From assembly GCA_038527375.1 (NCBI GenBank), contig JBCBFU010000048.1, positions 1-21,932 of the forward strand: a DNA stretch of 21,932 bases, written 5' to 3'. Shown here piece by piece: positions 6,416 through 13,905 of the stretch. Under the pieces are notes generated by a model. The model did not search any database and had not been told where the DNA came from. It saw only the letters and a program-made list of their open reading frames with translations. The translations under genes and the position numbers were made by a program. How positions within the stretch are numbered: the stretch's first letter is position 1; each line of letters starts with the position of its first letter. This DNA comes from Shimia_B sp038527375 (GTDB lineage: Bacteria > Pseudomonadota > Alphaproteobacteria > Rhodobacterales > Rhodobacteraceae).

Positions 6416-7933
6416 ATGGGCGCAGAGATCACCACAGACCTGCTTGCCGTGCACGGCGTGACCAAGGCCTATCCCGGCGTGGTGGCCAATGATGACGTCT
6501 CGCTGGCCATCACACCCGGTCAGGTCCACGCGCTCCTTGGCGAAAACGGAGCCGGGAAATCCACACTGGTCAAGATGATGTACGGCCTCGTCAAACCCGA
6601 TAGCGGCCACATGACGCTGGGCGGGGCCGCCTTCACCCCAACCGATCCCCGCGCCGCGCGCGCCGCCGGGATCGCGATGGTCTTCCAGCACTTTTCACTC
6701 TTCGACGCGCTGACCGTGGCCGAAAACATCGCGCTGGGGATGGAACATCCGCCCAAGCCGCGCCAATTGTCCCGCCAGATCAAGGAGGTGTCCGAAACCT
6801 ACGGCCTCCCCCTCAACCCAGACCGGACGGTGGGCACGCTCTCGGCAGGTGAACGCCAGCGGGTCGAGATCATCCGCTGCCTTCTGCAAAACCCGCGCCT
6901 TTTGATCATGGACGAACCCACCAGCGTCCTGACCCCGCAGGAGGTCGACATCCTCTTTGCCACGCTGCGCAAACTGTCGTCTGAAGGCACAGCAATCCTC
7001 TACATCTCTCACAAGCTCGAAGAAATCCGCGCGCTGTGTGACGCCGCCACCATCCTGCGCGGCGGCAAGGTCGTGGCGACCTGTGACCCCCGCAGTCAGA
7101 GCGCGCGGGAGATGGCCGAATTGATGGTGGGGCAAAGTTTCGCGACACCCGCCCGCCGCGCCAAGGACACGCGCGCGGCACCCGCACTGCGCGTGAAGGG
7201 CCTGTCGGCGGCGCGCACATCGCCCTTTGGCACGACGCTGTCTGATGTGACATTCGACGTGGCCCCGGGCGAAATCCTGGGCATCGGTGGCGTCGCCGGG
7301 AACGGGCAGGACGAGCTGTTGAATGCGCTCTCGGGCGAGACGCGTACGCAAGGCGACCAGATCACGCTCAACGACGTAGCGATGGGCGGCCTCAGCCCAC
7401 GCGACCGCCGCGCCGCGGGCCTTTGCGTTGCGCCCGAAGAGCGCCTCGGCCATGCCGCAGCCCCCACACTGTCGCTGGTCGAAAATGCCTTCTTGACGGC
7501 GGATACACGCAAAATCCTGTCGAAAAACGGCTTTATCAACTGGTCCGCGGTGCGCGCTTACGCGACCGAGGTGATCGAGGGCTTCGACGTGCGCACCCCC
7601 GGACCCAACACCGCCGCGCAGGCGCTGTCGGGCGGGAACCTGCAGAAATTCCTCATGGGCCGCGAGATGCTGCAAAGCCCGACCGCGCTTGTCATTAACC
7701 AACCCACATGGGGCGTGGACGCGGCGGCCGCTGCGTCGATCCGGTCCAAGCTGATGGCGATGGCCGATGACGGCGCCGCGGTGGTCGTGATCTCCCAAGA
7801 CCTCGATGAGCTCCTTGAAATCTCCGACCGCTTCGCCGCGCTCAACGCGGGACACCTGTCGCCCGCGCGCCCGGTCACGGGTCTCACCATGGACGAAATC
7901 GGCCTGATGCTGGGTGGGAGTGCCGCCGCATGA
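6416..7933 (+). CDS. BmpA-type ABC importer, fused ATP-binding protein
   Basis: The 505-residue protein holds two nucleotide-binding domains in tandem, as in sugar (RbsA-like) and nucleoside (YufO/NupO-like) importers. Domain 1 has Walker A GENGAGKST (about residue 42), signature LSAGERQRVE and Walker B LLIMDEPTS. Domain 2 has a degenerate Walker A (GVAGNGQDE), signature LSGGNLQKFLMGREM and LVINQPTWGVD, where Gln replaces the catalytic Glu. Asymmetry of this kind is usual in the family and suggests that only the first site hydrolyses ATP. A ribosome-binding site (GGGAGA) precedes the ATG, 29 bases after xdhC. Its position behind xdhABC points to purine bases or nucleosides as substrate; this is inferred from context. 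Confidence 0.92.
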   Translation: MGAEITTDLLAVHGVTKAYPGVVANDDVSLAITPGQVHALLGENGAGKSTLVKMMYGLVKPDSGHMTLGGAAFTPTDPRAARAAGIAMVFQHFSLFDALTVAENIALGMEHPPKPRQLSRQIKEVSETYGLPLNPDRTVGTLSAGERQRVEIIRCLLQNPRLLIMDEPTSVLTPQEVDILFATLRKLSSEGTAILYISHKLEEIRALCDAATILRGGKVVATCDPRSQSAREMAELMVGQSFATPARRAKDTRAAPALRVKGLSAARTSPFGTTLSDVTFDVAPGEILGIGGVAGNGQDELLNALSGETRTQGDQITLNDVAMGGLSPRDRRAAGLCVAPEERLGHAAAPTLSLVENAFLTADTRKILSKNGFINWSAVRAYATEVIEGFDVRTPGPNTAAQALSGGNLQKFLMGREMLQSPTALVINQPTWGVDAAAAASIRSKLMAMADDGAAVVVISQDLDELLEISDRFAALNAGHLSPARPVTGLTMDEIGLMLGGSAAA

Positions 7934-9018
7934 TCCGCCTTGAACGCCGCCCGAACCCCTCGCAGGTCTGGTCCTACCTGACCCCGGTCGTAGCGCTGAT
8001 CGCCACGATGATCGCGGGCGGGGCGATGTTTGCCGCCCTCGGCTCCGACCCGGTAGAGGCGATCCGCCTGATCTTCTGGGACCCGCTCTTTGGCGAGTTT
8101 GCGTTCTACTACCGCGCTCAGATCCTCGTGAAGGCCGGGCCGCTCATCCTCATCGCCGTCGGCCTCGCCTTGGGCTTCCGCGCGGGCATCTGGAATATCG
8201 GAGCCGAAGGGCAATACATCATGGGCGCGATTTTTGCCGCCGCCGTGGGCCTTGCCTTTTACCCGATGGAGGCGCGTTGGCTGATCTTCCCGCTGATGAT
8301 CGTGGCGGGCGCTTTGGGTGGCTTCCTCTGGGCGATGATCCCTGCGCTCCTGAAGACCAAGTTCAACACAAACGAAATCCTCGTCTCGCTCCTCCTCGTC
8401 TATGTGGCCGAACAGTTCCTTGCGAAGATGAGCTTTGGCGCCCTGCGCAACCCCGATGGTCAGGGTTTCCCCGGCTCGCGCAACCTGTCGCAATACGCGT
8501 CCACCGCGAACCCCGAGGTCATCGCGGGCACAGGCGCGCATTGGGGTGTGATCGCCGCGACCATCGCCGTTCTCGTGGCTGCGATCCTCCTGTCGCGGCA
8601 TCGCGTGGGCTTTGACATCAAACTGATGGGCGTGGCCCCCCGCGCCGCCGCCTTCTCCGGCGTGATCCCGGCGCGCATGGTGATCCTGTGCCTCGGCATC
8701 AGCGGCGCGCTCGCGGGCCTTGCCGGCATGTTCGAGGTCACAGGCCCCGCAGGCCAGATCACCGAGAACTTTAATCAGGGCTACGGCTTTACCGCGATCA
8801 TCGTGGCCTTTCTGGGCCGTCTGAACCCCATCGGCATCCTCTTCGCGGGCCTCCTGATCGGGCTCACATATATTGGCGGCGATGCTGCCCAATCCGGGAT
8901 GGGCCTGCCCCTTGCCGCCGTGCAGGCGTTTCAGGGGATGCTCCTTTTCTTCCTCTTGGCCTTCGATCTGCTCACGCAATACCGCGTGCGGCTGGGCAAG
9001 GCGGGGGTGGCGGCATGA
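7930..9018 (+). CDS. BmpA-type ABC importer permease, first subunit
   Basis: This 362-residue inner-membrane protein belongs to the BPD_transp_2 (RbsC/LivH-like) permease family. It has about nine hydrophobic segments, the family motif GFRAGIWNIGAEGQYIMGAI near residue 80, and NTNEILVSLLLVYVAEQF. The NIGAEGQ motif is shared with nucleoside (YufP/NupP-like) permeases. It opens with the ATGA overlap at the end of the ATPase gene and closes with another ATGA overlap onto the small membrane-protein gene. It would pair with the second permease (9296-10228) to form the channel. Confidence 0.9.
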   Translation: MIRLERRPNPSQVWSYLTPVVALIATMIAGGAMFAALGSDPVEAIRLIFWDPLFGEFAFYYRAQILVKAGPLILIAVGLALGFRAGIWNIGAEGQYIMGAIFAAAVGLAFYPMEARWLIFPLMIVAGALGGFLWAMIPALLKTKFNTNEILVSLLLVYVAEQFLAKMSFGALRNPDGQGFPGSRNLSQYASTANPEVIAGTGAHWGVIAATIAVLVAAILLSRHRVGFDIKLMGVAPRAAAFSGVIPARMVILCLGISGALAGLAGMFEVTGPAGQITENFNQGYGFTAIIVAFLGRLNPIGILFAGLLIGLTYIGGDAAQSGMGLPLAAVQAFQGMLLFFLLAFDLLTQYRVRLGKAGVAA

Positions 9019-9305
9019 CCCGCGCGATGCCCGTCATGATCGGCCTCGCCATGGGCCTGATGATCCCCTTCGTGGTGCACGGGAACGGGGCCGTCGGTGG
9101 TGCCCTCTTTTTGATCGCCCATCTGCTCGTTCTTTTGGCAGTGCTTTTGCTCCTGCGCTTTGTGCCCCGCATCGGGCGCGTCCTGCGCACCCACCGCCCA
9201 TCGCCCGCACACATGGCCCGCATGGCGTTGGGCGCGGCGGCGGGTTTCGCCGTGATCTGCCTCAGCTGCACCTTCTTTTTCGGAATGCCCCACCCATGGA
9301 CCTGA
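9015..9305 (+). CDS. Small three-helix membrane protein of unknown function
   Basis: This 96-residue protein is mostly membrane. Hydrophobic stretches lie at about residues 5-23, 26-50 (a run of Leu/Val) and 70-92, with a basic loop (RIGRVLRTHRPSPAHMAR) between the second and third. I recognise no family. It is certainly translated in step with the importer: it begins inside the stop of the first permease gene (ATGA) and ends 10 bases inside the second permease gene. It may be an accessory or assembly subunit of the transporter. No catalytic motif is visible. Confidence 0.75.
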   Translation: MTRAMPVMIGLAMGLMIPFVVHGNGAVGGALFLIAHLLVLLAVLLLLRFVPRIGRVLRTHRPSPAHMARMALGAAAGFAVICLSCTFFFGMPHPWT

Positions 9306-10228
9306 GCAGTATCAACCCCACCCTTCTCATCGCGGCGCTCATGGTCGCCTCGACGCCCATTCTGCTCGCCGCCATCGGCGAGCTGATCGTGGAGAAGTCG
9401 GGGACGCTCAACCTCGGCGTCGAGGGCATGATGATCACCGGCGCGATCTGCGGGTTTGCCGTGACGCTCAATTCCGGCTCGCCCACGCTGGGCTTTATTG
9501 CGGCGGCGGCGGGCGGGGCGGTGCTTTCGCTGATCTTTGCGGTGCTGGTGCTTTATTTCCTGTCAAATCAGGTGGCCACGGGCCTTGCGCTCACGCTTTT
9601 TGGCCTTGGCCTCGCGGCGCTGATCGGGCGCGATTATCAGGAAAGCGTGCGCCTGCCGTCGACGCCCAAGCTCGATCTTGGGCCGATCTCGGACATCCCC
9701 GTTCTTGGTCCGATCCTCTTTTCGCACGACGCCATGGTCTACCTCTCGCTGCTGCTCGTCGTGGCGGTCTGGGCGTTTCTGAAATTCACACGCGCGGGCC
9801 TGATCCTGCGGTCCGTCGGCGAAAACGCCGAGGCCGCCCATGCGCTGGGTTACAAGGTCAAGCTGATCCGCCTTGCGGCAATCGCCTTTGGCGGGGCCTG
9901 CGCGGGGCTGGGTGGGGCCTATATCTCGATGGTGCGCGTCCCCCAATGGGTCGACGGGATCACCGCAGGCGCGGGCTGGATCGCGCTGGCGATCGTGGTC
10001 TTCGGCGCGTGGCGTCCGGGCCGGGTCCTGCTGGGTGCCTATTTATTCGGCGGCGTTACCGTCCTGCAGCTGAATTTACAGGCCGCCGGGATCAAGATAC
10101 CTGTCGAGTACTTGTCCATGAGCCCGTATATCATCACGATCCTGGTGCTGGTCACGATCTCTGCGGGCCGCAGTGGAGCGCTCGGCGCGCCCGCCGCATT
10201 GGGCCAAACCTTTCACGCCTCACGCTGA
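9296..10228 (+). CDS. BmpA-type ABC importer permease, second subunit
   Basis: The 310-residue polytopic protein begins MDLSSINPTLLIAALMVAST. It carries the family motif ELIVEKSGTLNLGVEGMMI around residues 27-45, typical of the second (YufQ/NupQ-like) permease of nucleoside importers. It has about eight to nine membrane segments, plus the conserved cytoplasmic loop SVGENAEAAHALGYKV, which contacts the ATPase. The ATG at 9296 is preferred over an open frame extending upstream into the first permease gene, because homology starts here and most homologues have about 300 residues. The substrate-binding protein gene follows after 25 bases. Confidence 0.92.
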   Translation: MDLSSINPTLLIAALMVASTPILLAAIGELIVEKSGTLNLGVEGMMITGAICGFAVTLNSGSPTLGFIAAAAGGAVLSLIFAVLVLYFLSNQVATGLALTLFGLGLAALIGRDYQESVRLPSTPKLDLGPISDIPVLGPILFSHDAMVYLSLLLVVAVWAFLKFTRAGLILRSVGENAEAAHALGYKVKLIRLAAIAFGGACAGLGGAYISMVRVPQWVDGITAGAGWIALAIVVFGAWRPGRVLLGAYLFGGVTVLQLNLQAAGIKIPVEYLSMSPYIITILVLVTISAGRSGALGAPAALGQTFHASR

Positions 10229-10253
10229 GGCCTCTACCATCTGGGGAGACACC

Positions 10254-11327
10254 ATGAACTTGAAATCCATCCTCGCCGCTGCGGCGATTGCCGTGGCAGG
10301 CCCCGTCCTCGCCGACGGGCACGAAAAGACAAAGGTCGGCTTTGTCTATGTCGGACCCATCGGTGACGGCGGCTGGACCTACGAACACCATCAGGGCCTT
10401 CTGGCTGTTGAGGAAGAGTTCGGCGACGCCGTTGAGACCACCTTTGTCGAAAACGTGCCCGAAGGTGCGGATGCCGAACGTGTGATGACCCAGATGGCCC
10501 TGCAAGGCGCCGACCTGATCTTCACCACCTCCTTTGGCTACATGGACCCGACCATCAACGTCGCGGCCAAGTTCCCGGATGTGAAATTCGAACACGCCAC
10601 CGGCTACAAACGCGCTGACAACGTGTCGACCTATTCGGCCCGCTTCTACGAAGGCCGCGCCGTCCAGGGCCACATCGCGGGCAAGGTCACCAAGACCAAC
10701 AAGGTGGGCTACATCGCCTCCTTCCCGATCCCGGAAGTCATCCGCGGCATCAACGCCGCCTACCTGCACGCGCAGAAGGTGAACCCGGATGTCGAGTTCA
10801 ACATCGTCTGGGTCTTCACCTGGTTCGACCCGCAGAAGGAAGCTGACGCAGCCAAGGCACTGATCGACCAAGGCGCGGACGTGATCCTGCAGCACACCGA
10901 CTCCACCGCACCTCTGGCCGCCGCGGCCGAGGCCGAGGGCGTCGTGGGCTTTGGTCAGGCGTCTGACATGGCGGCCTTCAAGGACGGCCCCCGCATCGGG
11001 TCGATCATCGACAACTGGGCACCCTACTACATCGAACGCACCCGCGCCGTCATCGACGGCACGTGGGAAAGCGTCGACACCTGGGACGGCATGGACACCG
11101 GCATGGTGGAAATGGGTGAAATGACCGACAAAATCCCGGCCGACGTGCAAGCCGAAGCCGAGGCCATGATGGCCGCGATCGCATCGGGCGAATACCACCC
11201 CTTCACCGGCCCCATCAACAAGCAGGACGGCTCGGTCTGGCTGGCCGAGGGCGAAGTCGCCGATGACGGCACGCTCGCGGGTCTGAGCTTCTACATCGAA
11301 GGCATCACCGGCGACATCCCGAACTAA
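10254..11327 (+). CDS. BmpA-family periplasmic substrate-binding protein
   Basis: The 357-residue protein starts with a Sec signal peptide (MNLKSILAAAAIAVAGPVLA, cleavage expected after residue 20). The mature part carries BMP/PnrA (PF02608) motifs: KVGFVYVGPIGDGGWTYEHH, a TTSFGYMDPT strand, the KVGYIASFPIPEVIRGINA hinge region, and QHTDSTAPLAAAAEAEG. There is no lipobox Cys, so the protein is soluble in the periplasm. BMP proteins bind nucleosides or related bases. Together with xdhABC upstream, a purine ligand is likely but not proven. A strong ribosome-binding site (GGGGAG, 10243-10248) marks this start. Being last in the operon and just before the terminator, it may also benefit from a stable 3' end. 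Confidence 0.92.
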   Translation: MNLKSILAAAAIAVAGPVLADGHEKTKVGFVYVGPIGDGGWTYEHHQGLLAVEEEFGDAVETTFVENVPEGADAERVMTQMALQGADLIFTTSFGYMDPTINVAAKFPDVKFEHATGYKRADNVSTYSARFYEGRAVQGHIAGKVTKTNKVGYIASFPIPEVIRGINAAYLHAQKVNPDVEFNIVWVFTWFDPQKEADAAKALIDQGADVILQHTDSTAPLAAAAEAEGVVGFGQASDMAAFKDGPRIGSIIDNWAPYYIERTRAVIDGTWESVDTWDGMDTGMVEMGEMTDKIPADVQAEAEAMMAAIASGEYHPFTGPINKQDGSVWLAEGEVADDGTLAGLSFYIEGITGDIPN

Positions 11328-11347
11328 GCGGTCCCACCGTTAGAACC

Positions 11348-11379
11348 AAAAAGGGCTCCCGAGAGATCGGGGGCCTTTT
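11348..11379 (+). terminator. Rho-independent-type terminator of the xdh-ABC operon
   Basis: AAAAAGGGCTCCCGA (11348-11362) pairs with TCGGGGGCCTTTT (11367-11379) around a GAGA loop. The stem is GC-rich with one mismatch region, and the descending arm ends in four T. It begins 20 bases after the stop of the BMP gene. The A-run on the left makes it potentially bidirectional. Confidence 0.75.
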
Positions 11380-11385
11380 GCGTTT

Positions 11386-11447
11386 GCAGCGAATGGCAGC
11401 TGTGAGCTCATTTTAACCAATGCTGCACGCGCATAAATGTCCGCTCA
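11386..11447. repeat. Degenerate palindromic repeat, left border of low-GC island
   Basis: GCAGCGAATGGCAGCTG starts at 11386 and is answered by CCAATGCTGC ending at 11427, giving an imperfect inverted repeat, followed by ATAAATGTCCGCTCA. The pieces GCAGC-AA-G-C-GCT and the G-CCGCT end recur, diverged, at the right border (12218-12264). From memory, they resemble intergenic repeat debris common in Rhodobacteraceae. From 11448 to the next start codon I see no clear promoter; AATATCAATATT at 11473-11484 is a short AT-rich near-palindrome. Confidence 0.35.
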
Positions 11448-11558
11448 TGGAGTTGCGACCAAAAACGCGAAGAATATCAATATTGTGAACCAGGGTACTC
11501 TTCTGCAAACATTCGATACAACACATGTTTTCAGCACCACCAATAGGAAGAGTAAACA

Positions 11559-11792
11559 ATGAAAACCACAGCAGTACGGATCGAAATCCTAACCATTGGG
11601 ATTCAGGTGGGAGTTATTGCTATTTACCTTTTTCACTTGGAGGTTTCTGAGTATTGGCAACAAGGTGGCGTGGAAAGTCTTGAACGATTTTCTGCGCTGG
11701 TCGTTCTAGTAGCTCTTGCTCTTTGTTACTCACTTGGCAGTATAGTCGACGGGATCACGGCCATCATTGATGGTGCGATTCCGTTTTTCTAA
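11559..11792 (+). CDS. Short membrane protein, possibly 5' half of a split gene
   Basis: This 77-residue protein has two hydrophobic segments (about residues 10-27 and 45-62, with a semi-hydrophobic tail SIVDGITAIIDGAIPFF). It is preceded by a good ribosome-binding site (AGGAAG, 11545-11550). Base composition is far below the neighbours (40% GC at 11581-11640), suggesting transfer. I cannot place the family. The frame stops at TTTTTCTAA. With a single extra T in that T5 run (11784-11788), the frame would continue without a stop through the spacer into the next ORF, giving a four-helix protein of about 194 residues. It may thus be a genuine small protein or a frameshifted fragment. Confidence 0.6.
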   Translation: MKTTAVRIEILTIGIQVGVIAIYLFHLEVSEYWQQGGVESLERFSALVVLVALALCYSLGSIVDGITAIIDGAIPFF

Positions 11793-11806
11793 TAAGGCGG
11801 AATGAG

Positions 11807-12145
11807 ATGAATGAAGCCCCGTGGGCGAACGCTCCTCGTGTTGGCCGTTGGATACAAAAAGCTCCGTCTTCATCAAGTCTTAAATTGAAGAATCCAGTTG
11901 CCTACGAGCGAGTTATGGGTTCGGAGTTCGATCAAAGACTATTACGTTCTACAGGTATCAATCTACTGATTGCCGCAGGTATTGCAGTTTTGTTCGAACA
12001 TATAACGACGGCGTTGACCTTGTGTACCGCATCCATTCTAGTTTGCTGGGCATGGTGGCGTAGGCGACAAAGAGTGCACGCCCGTCTCTATCGCCTAATT
12101 GATGAACAACGAGTGGACAAGCAGTCGAACTCCGCGGCTTGCTAA
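11807..12145 (+). CDS. Short membrane protein, possibly 3' half of a split gene
   Basis: The 112-residue protein has a polar N-terminal region (to about residue 45, including LKLKNPVAYERVMGSEFDQR) and one long hydrophobic stretch of about 33 residues (50-84). That stretch is enough for a tight two-helix hairpin and is followed by a very basic tail (WWRRRQRVHARLYRLIDEQR). Its frame is open upstream of the ATG as far as 11771, overlapping the end of the preceding ORF; this is why a one-base slip would fuse the two. An AAGG-containing stretch (11794-11800) could serve as its own ribosome-binding site. AT-rich like its partner. Function unknown. Confidence 0.55.
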   Translation: MNEAPWANAPRVGRWIQKAPSSSSLKLKNPVAYERVMGSEFDQRLLRSTGINLLIAAGIAVLFEHITTALTLCTASILVCWAWWRRRQRVHARLYRLIDEQRVDKQSNSAAC

Positions 12146-12217
12146 CACTATTTGTAACACTCCAATTACTTCAATTTGGCAAGGTGGCCTGTATTCTGTG
12201 CATCACCACCTACATGC

Positions 12218-12264
12218 AAAAGCGGCCGTTGGCACTGCTGCAGCAAAGGTCGGCTCCGTCCCGC
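12218..12264. repeat. Degenerate palindromic repeat, right border of low-GC island
   Basis: AAAAGCGGCCGTTGGC (12218-12233) and GCAAAGGTCGGCTCC are imperfect reverse complements around CTGCTGCAG. The right half, GCAGCAAAGGTCGGCTCCGT, resembles the left-border sequence GCAGCGAATGGCAGCTGTGA (11386-11405). It lies between the end of the low-GC ORFs and betC. Nothing else is recognisable between 12146 and 12320, and there is no clear terminator for either side. Confidence 0.35.
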
Positions 12265-12320
12265 ATAGCAGTTAATTCCACGTCCCAACCGAACCAGTCC
12301 ATGAACCCCGCGCGTAACCG

Positions 12321-13829
12321 TCACTCCCCTCTCGGAAATCGCGCGCGCTCTTCAACCTCGTTGAGGTCCATGTGGTTGCGCATATACCGCTCGGACGCTT
12401 TTTGGAGCGGTTGGAAATCCCACGGGAAATAGGCGCCGTTGCGCAAGGCCTCGTAGACGATCCAGCGCCGCGCCTGGCTGTGGCGCACCTCGGCGTCGAA
12501 TTGGGTCAGATCCCACCGGGCGTCCGCAATCCCGCGCATGCGCTGCAAGGCTGGTTCATGCGCCGGGTCATCTGCCACATTCACCCGTTCTTGGGGGTCG
12601 CGCGCCATATCGAACAACTGCTCGGGATCCAGCGCGCAGCGGGTGTATTTGTAATCTCCGTCGCGCACGGCCACCAGCGGCGCATAAGACGCCTCGGCGG
12701 CATATTCCATTAGCACGGGTCGACCCCGCTCTGCGCCGCCCGCCACCGGGACAAGGCTGACCCCATCCGTCCACGGCGCGATCTCGTCCATCGAAATCCC
12801 GGCCATGTCACACAGCGTGGGCGTCACATCGATCGTCGACACCGGAGCCTCAATCCGCCCCGGGGCCAGCCCCGGCGCGCACATCATCAACGGCACCCGC
12901 GCCGATCCTTCGTAAAAGCACATCTTGAACCACAGACCCCGCTCACCCAGCATGTCCCCGTGGTCGGACACAAAGAGGATGATCGCCTCCTGCCCCGTTG
13001 CCTCCAGCGCGTGCAGCACCTCTCCGATCTTGTCATCGAGGTACGAGATATTGGCGAAATATGCCCGCCGCGACCGGCGGATATCCTCCTCGGTAATGTC
13101 GAAACTGCGCCAGTCATTGGCGTCGAAAATCCGCTGCGCATGGGGGTCGTGATCTGCGTAGTCCATCGCCGGAACCTCGGGCAGCAGGTGCTCGCAGTCT
13201 TCGTAGAGGTCCCAGTATTTCTGCCGCGCCACATAGGGGTCATGCGGATGGGTAAAGCTGACCGTCAGGCACCACGGGCGGTCGTCGTGGCCCCGCGACA
13301 GGTCATAGACCTTGCGCACCGCGTGATAGGCGACCTCGTCATCGAACTCCATCTGATTGGAAATTTCGGCCACGCCCGCCCCGGTGACAGACCCCATGTT
13401 GTGATACCACCAGTCAATCCGCTCGCCCGGTTTGCGGTAATCCGGCGTCCATCCGAAATCCGCCGGGTAGATATCGGTGGTCAGCCGCTCCTCGTACCCG
13501 TGCAACTGATCGGGCCCCACGAAGTGCATCTTGCCTGAGAGAGCCGTGTAATACCCTGCGCGCCGCAGGTGGTGGGCATAGGTTGGAATATCCGACGCGA
13601 ACTCGGCGGCATTGTCATAGACCCGCGTCCGCGACGGCAACAGGCCCGACATGAAACTCGCCCGCCCCGGCGCGCAGAGCGGCGAAGCGGTGTAGGTATT
13701 GGCAAACCGCACCGACCGCGCCGCCAACGCCTTTAGGTTCGGGGCATGAAGCCACGGCGCAGGCCCATCGGGGAACAGCGTTCCGTTCAACTGATCGACC
13801 ATCAGGATCAGAATATTGGGCTGGGTCAT
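12321..13829 (-). CDS. betC: Choline-sulfatase
   Basis: The 502-residue type I sulfatase hydrolyses choline-O-sulfate to choline and sulfate. The metal-binding start NILILMVDQL is followed by the sulfatase signature CAPGR (Cys52 to Arg56 in SPLCAPGRASFMSG). Its Cys is converted to formylglycine by a sulfatase-modifying enzyme not encoded here. FVSDHGDMLGERGLWFKM supplies further metal ligands. The C-terminal extension (RRWIVYEALRNGAYFPWDFQ, RNHMDLN) is the specific hallmark of BetC over other sulfatases. There is no signal peptide, so it is cytoplasmic. The ATG at 13829 is preceded by GGGAGC, and the 41 upstream codons lack homology. It lies 76 bases downstream of a MarR-family gene on the same strand; the usual betI, betB and betA partners are absent. 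Confidence 0.93.
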   Translation of the reverse strand: MTQPNILILMVDQLNGTLFPDGPAPWLHAPNLKALAARSVRFANTYTASPLCAPGRASFMSGLLPSRTRVYDNAAEFASDIPTYAHHLRRAGYYTALSGKMHFVGPDQLHGYEERLTTDIYPADFGWTPDYRKPGERIDWWYHNMGSVTGAGVAEISNQMEFDDEVAYHAVRKVYDLSRGHDDRPWCLTVSFTHPHDPYVARQKYWDLYEDCEHLLPEVPAMDYADHDPHAQRIFDANDWRSFDITEEDIRRSRRAYFANISYLDDKIGEVLHALEATGQEAIILFVSDHGDMLGERGLWFKMCFYEGSARVPLMMCAPGLAPGRIEAPVSTIDVTPTLCDMAGISMDEIAPWTDGVSLVPVAGGAERGRPVLMEYAAEASYAPLVAVRDGDYKYTRCALDPEQLFDMARDPQERVNVADDPAHEPALQRMRGIADARWDLTQFDAEVRHSQARRWIVYEALRNGAYFPWDFQPLQKASERYMRNHMDLNEVEERARFPRGE

Positions 13830-13905
13830 GACATGCGCTCCCTTGGGTAGTGCGACCACCCTAACGCATCGGCTCCCAGACCGCGCCCACCGTCGCGGCA
13901 CGGAG

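Noticed and set aside
7300..7730. Degenerate second ATPase domain as a mutated or inactive gene
   Set aside because: Lack of the canonical Walker A Lys and of the catalytic Glu in the second domain is common in this importer family, so it is not evidence of decay.
7558..8979. 473-codon minus-strand open frame
   Set aside because: It is antisense to the importer ATPase and permease genes, which carry all expected motifs; the translation is compositionally biased.
12139..12432. 97-codon plus-strand ORF after the low-GC pair
   Set aside because: It covers the repeat and the 3' end of betC, with no ribosome-binding site or recognisable sequence; part of it is simply the palindromic repeat.
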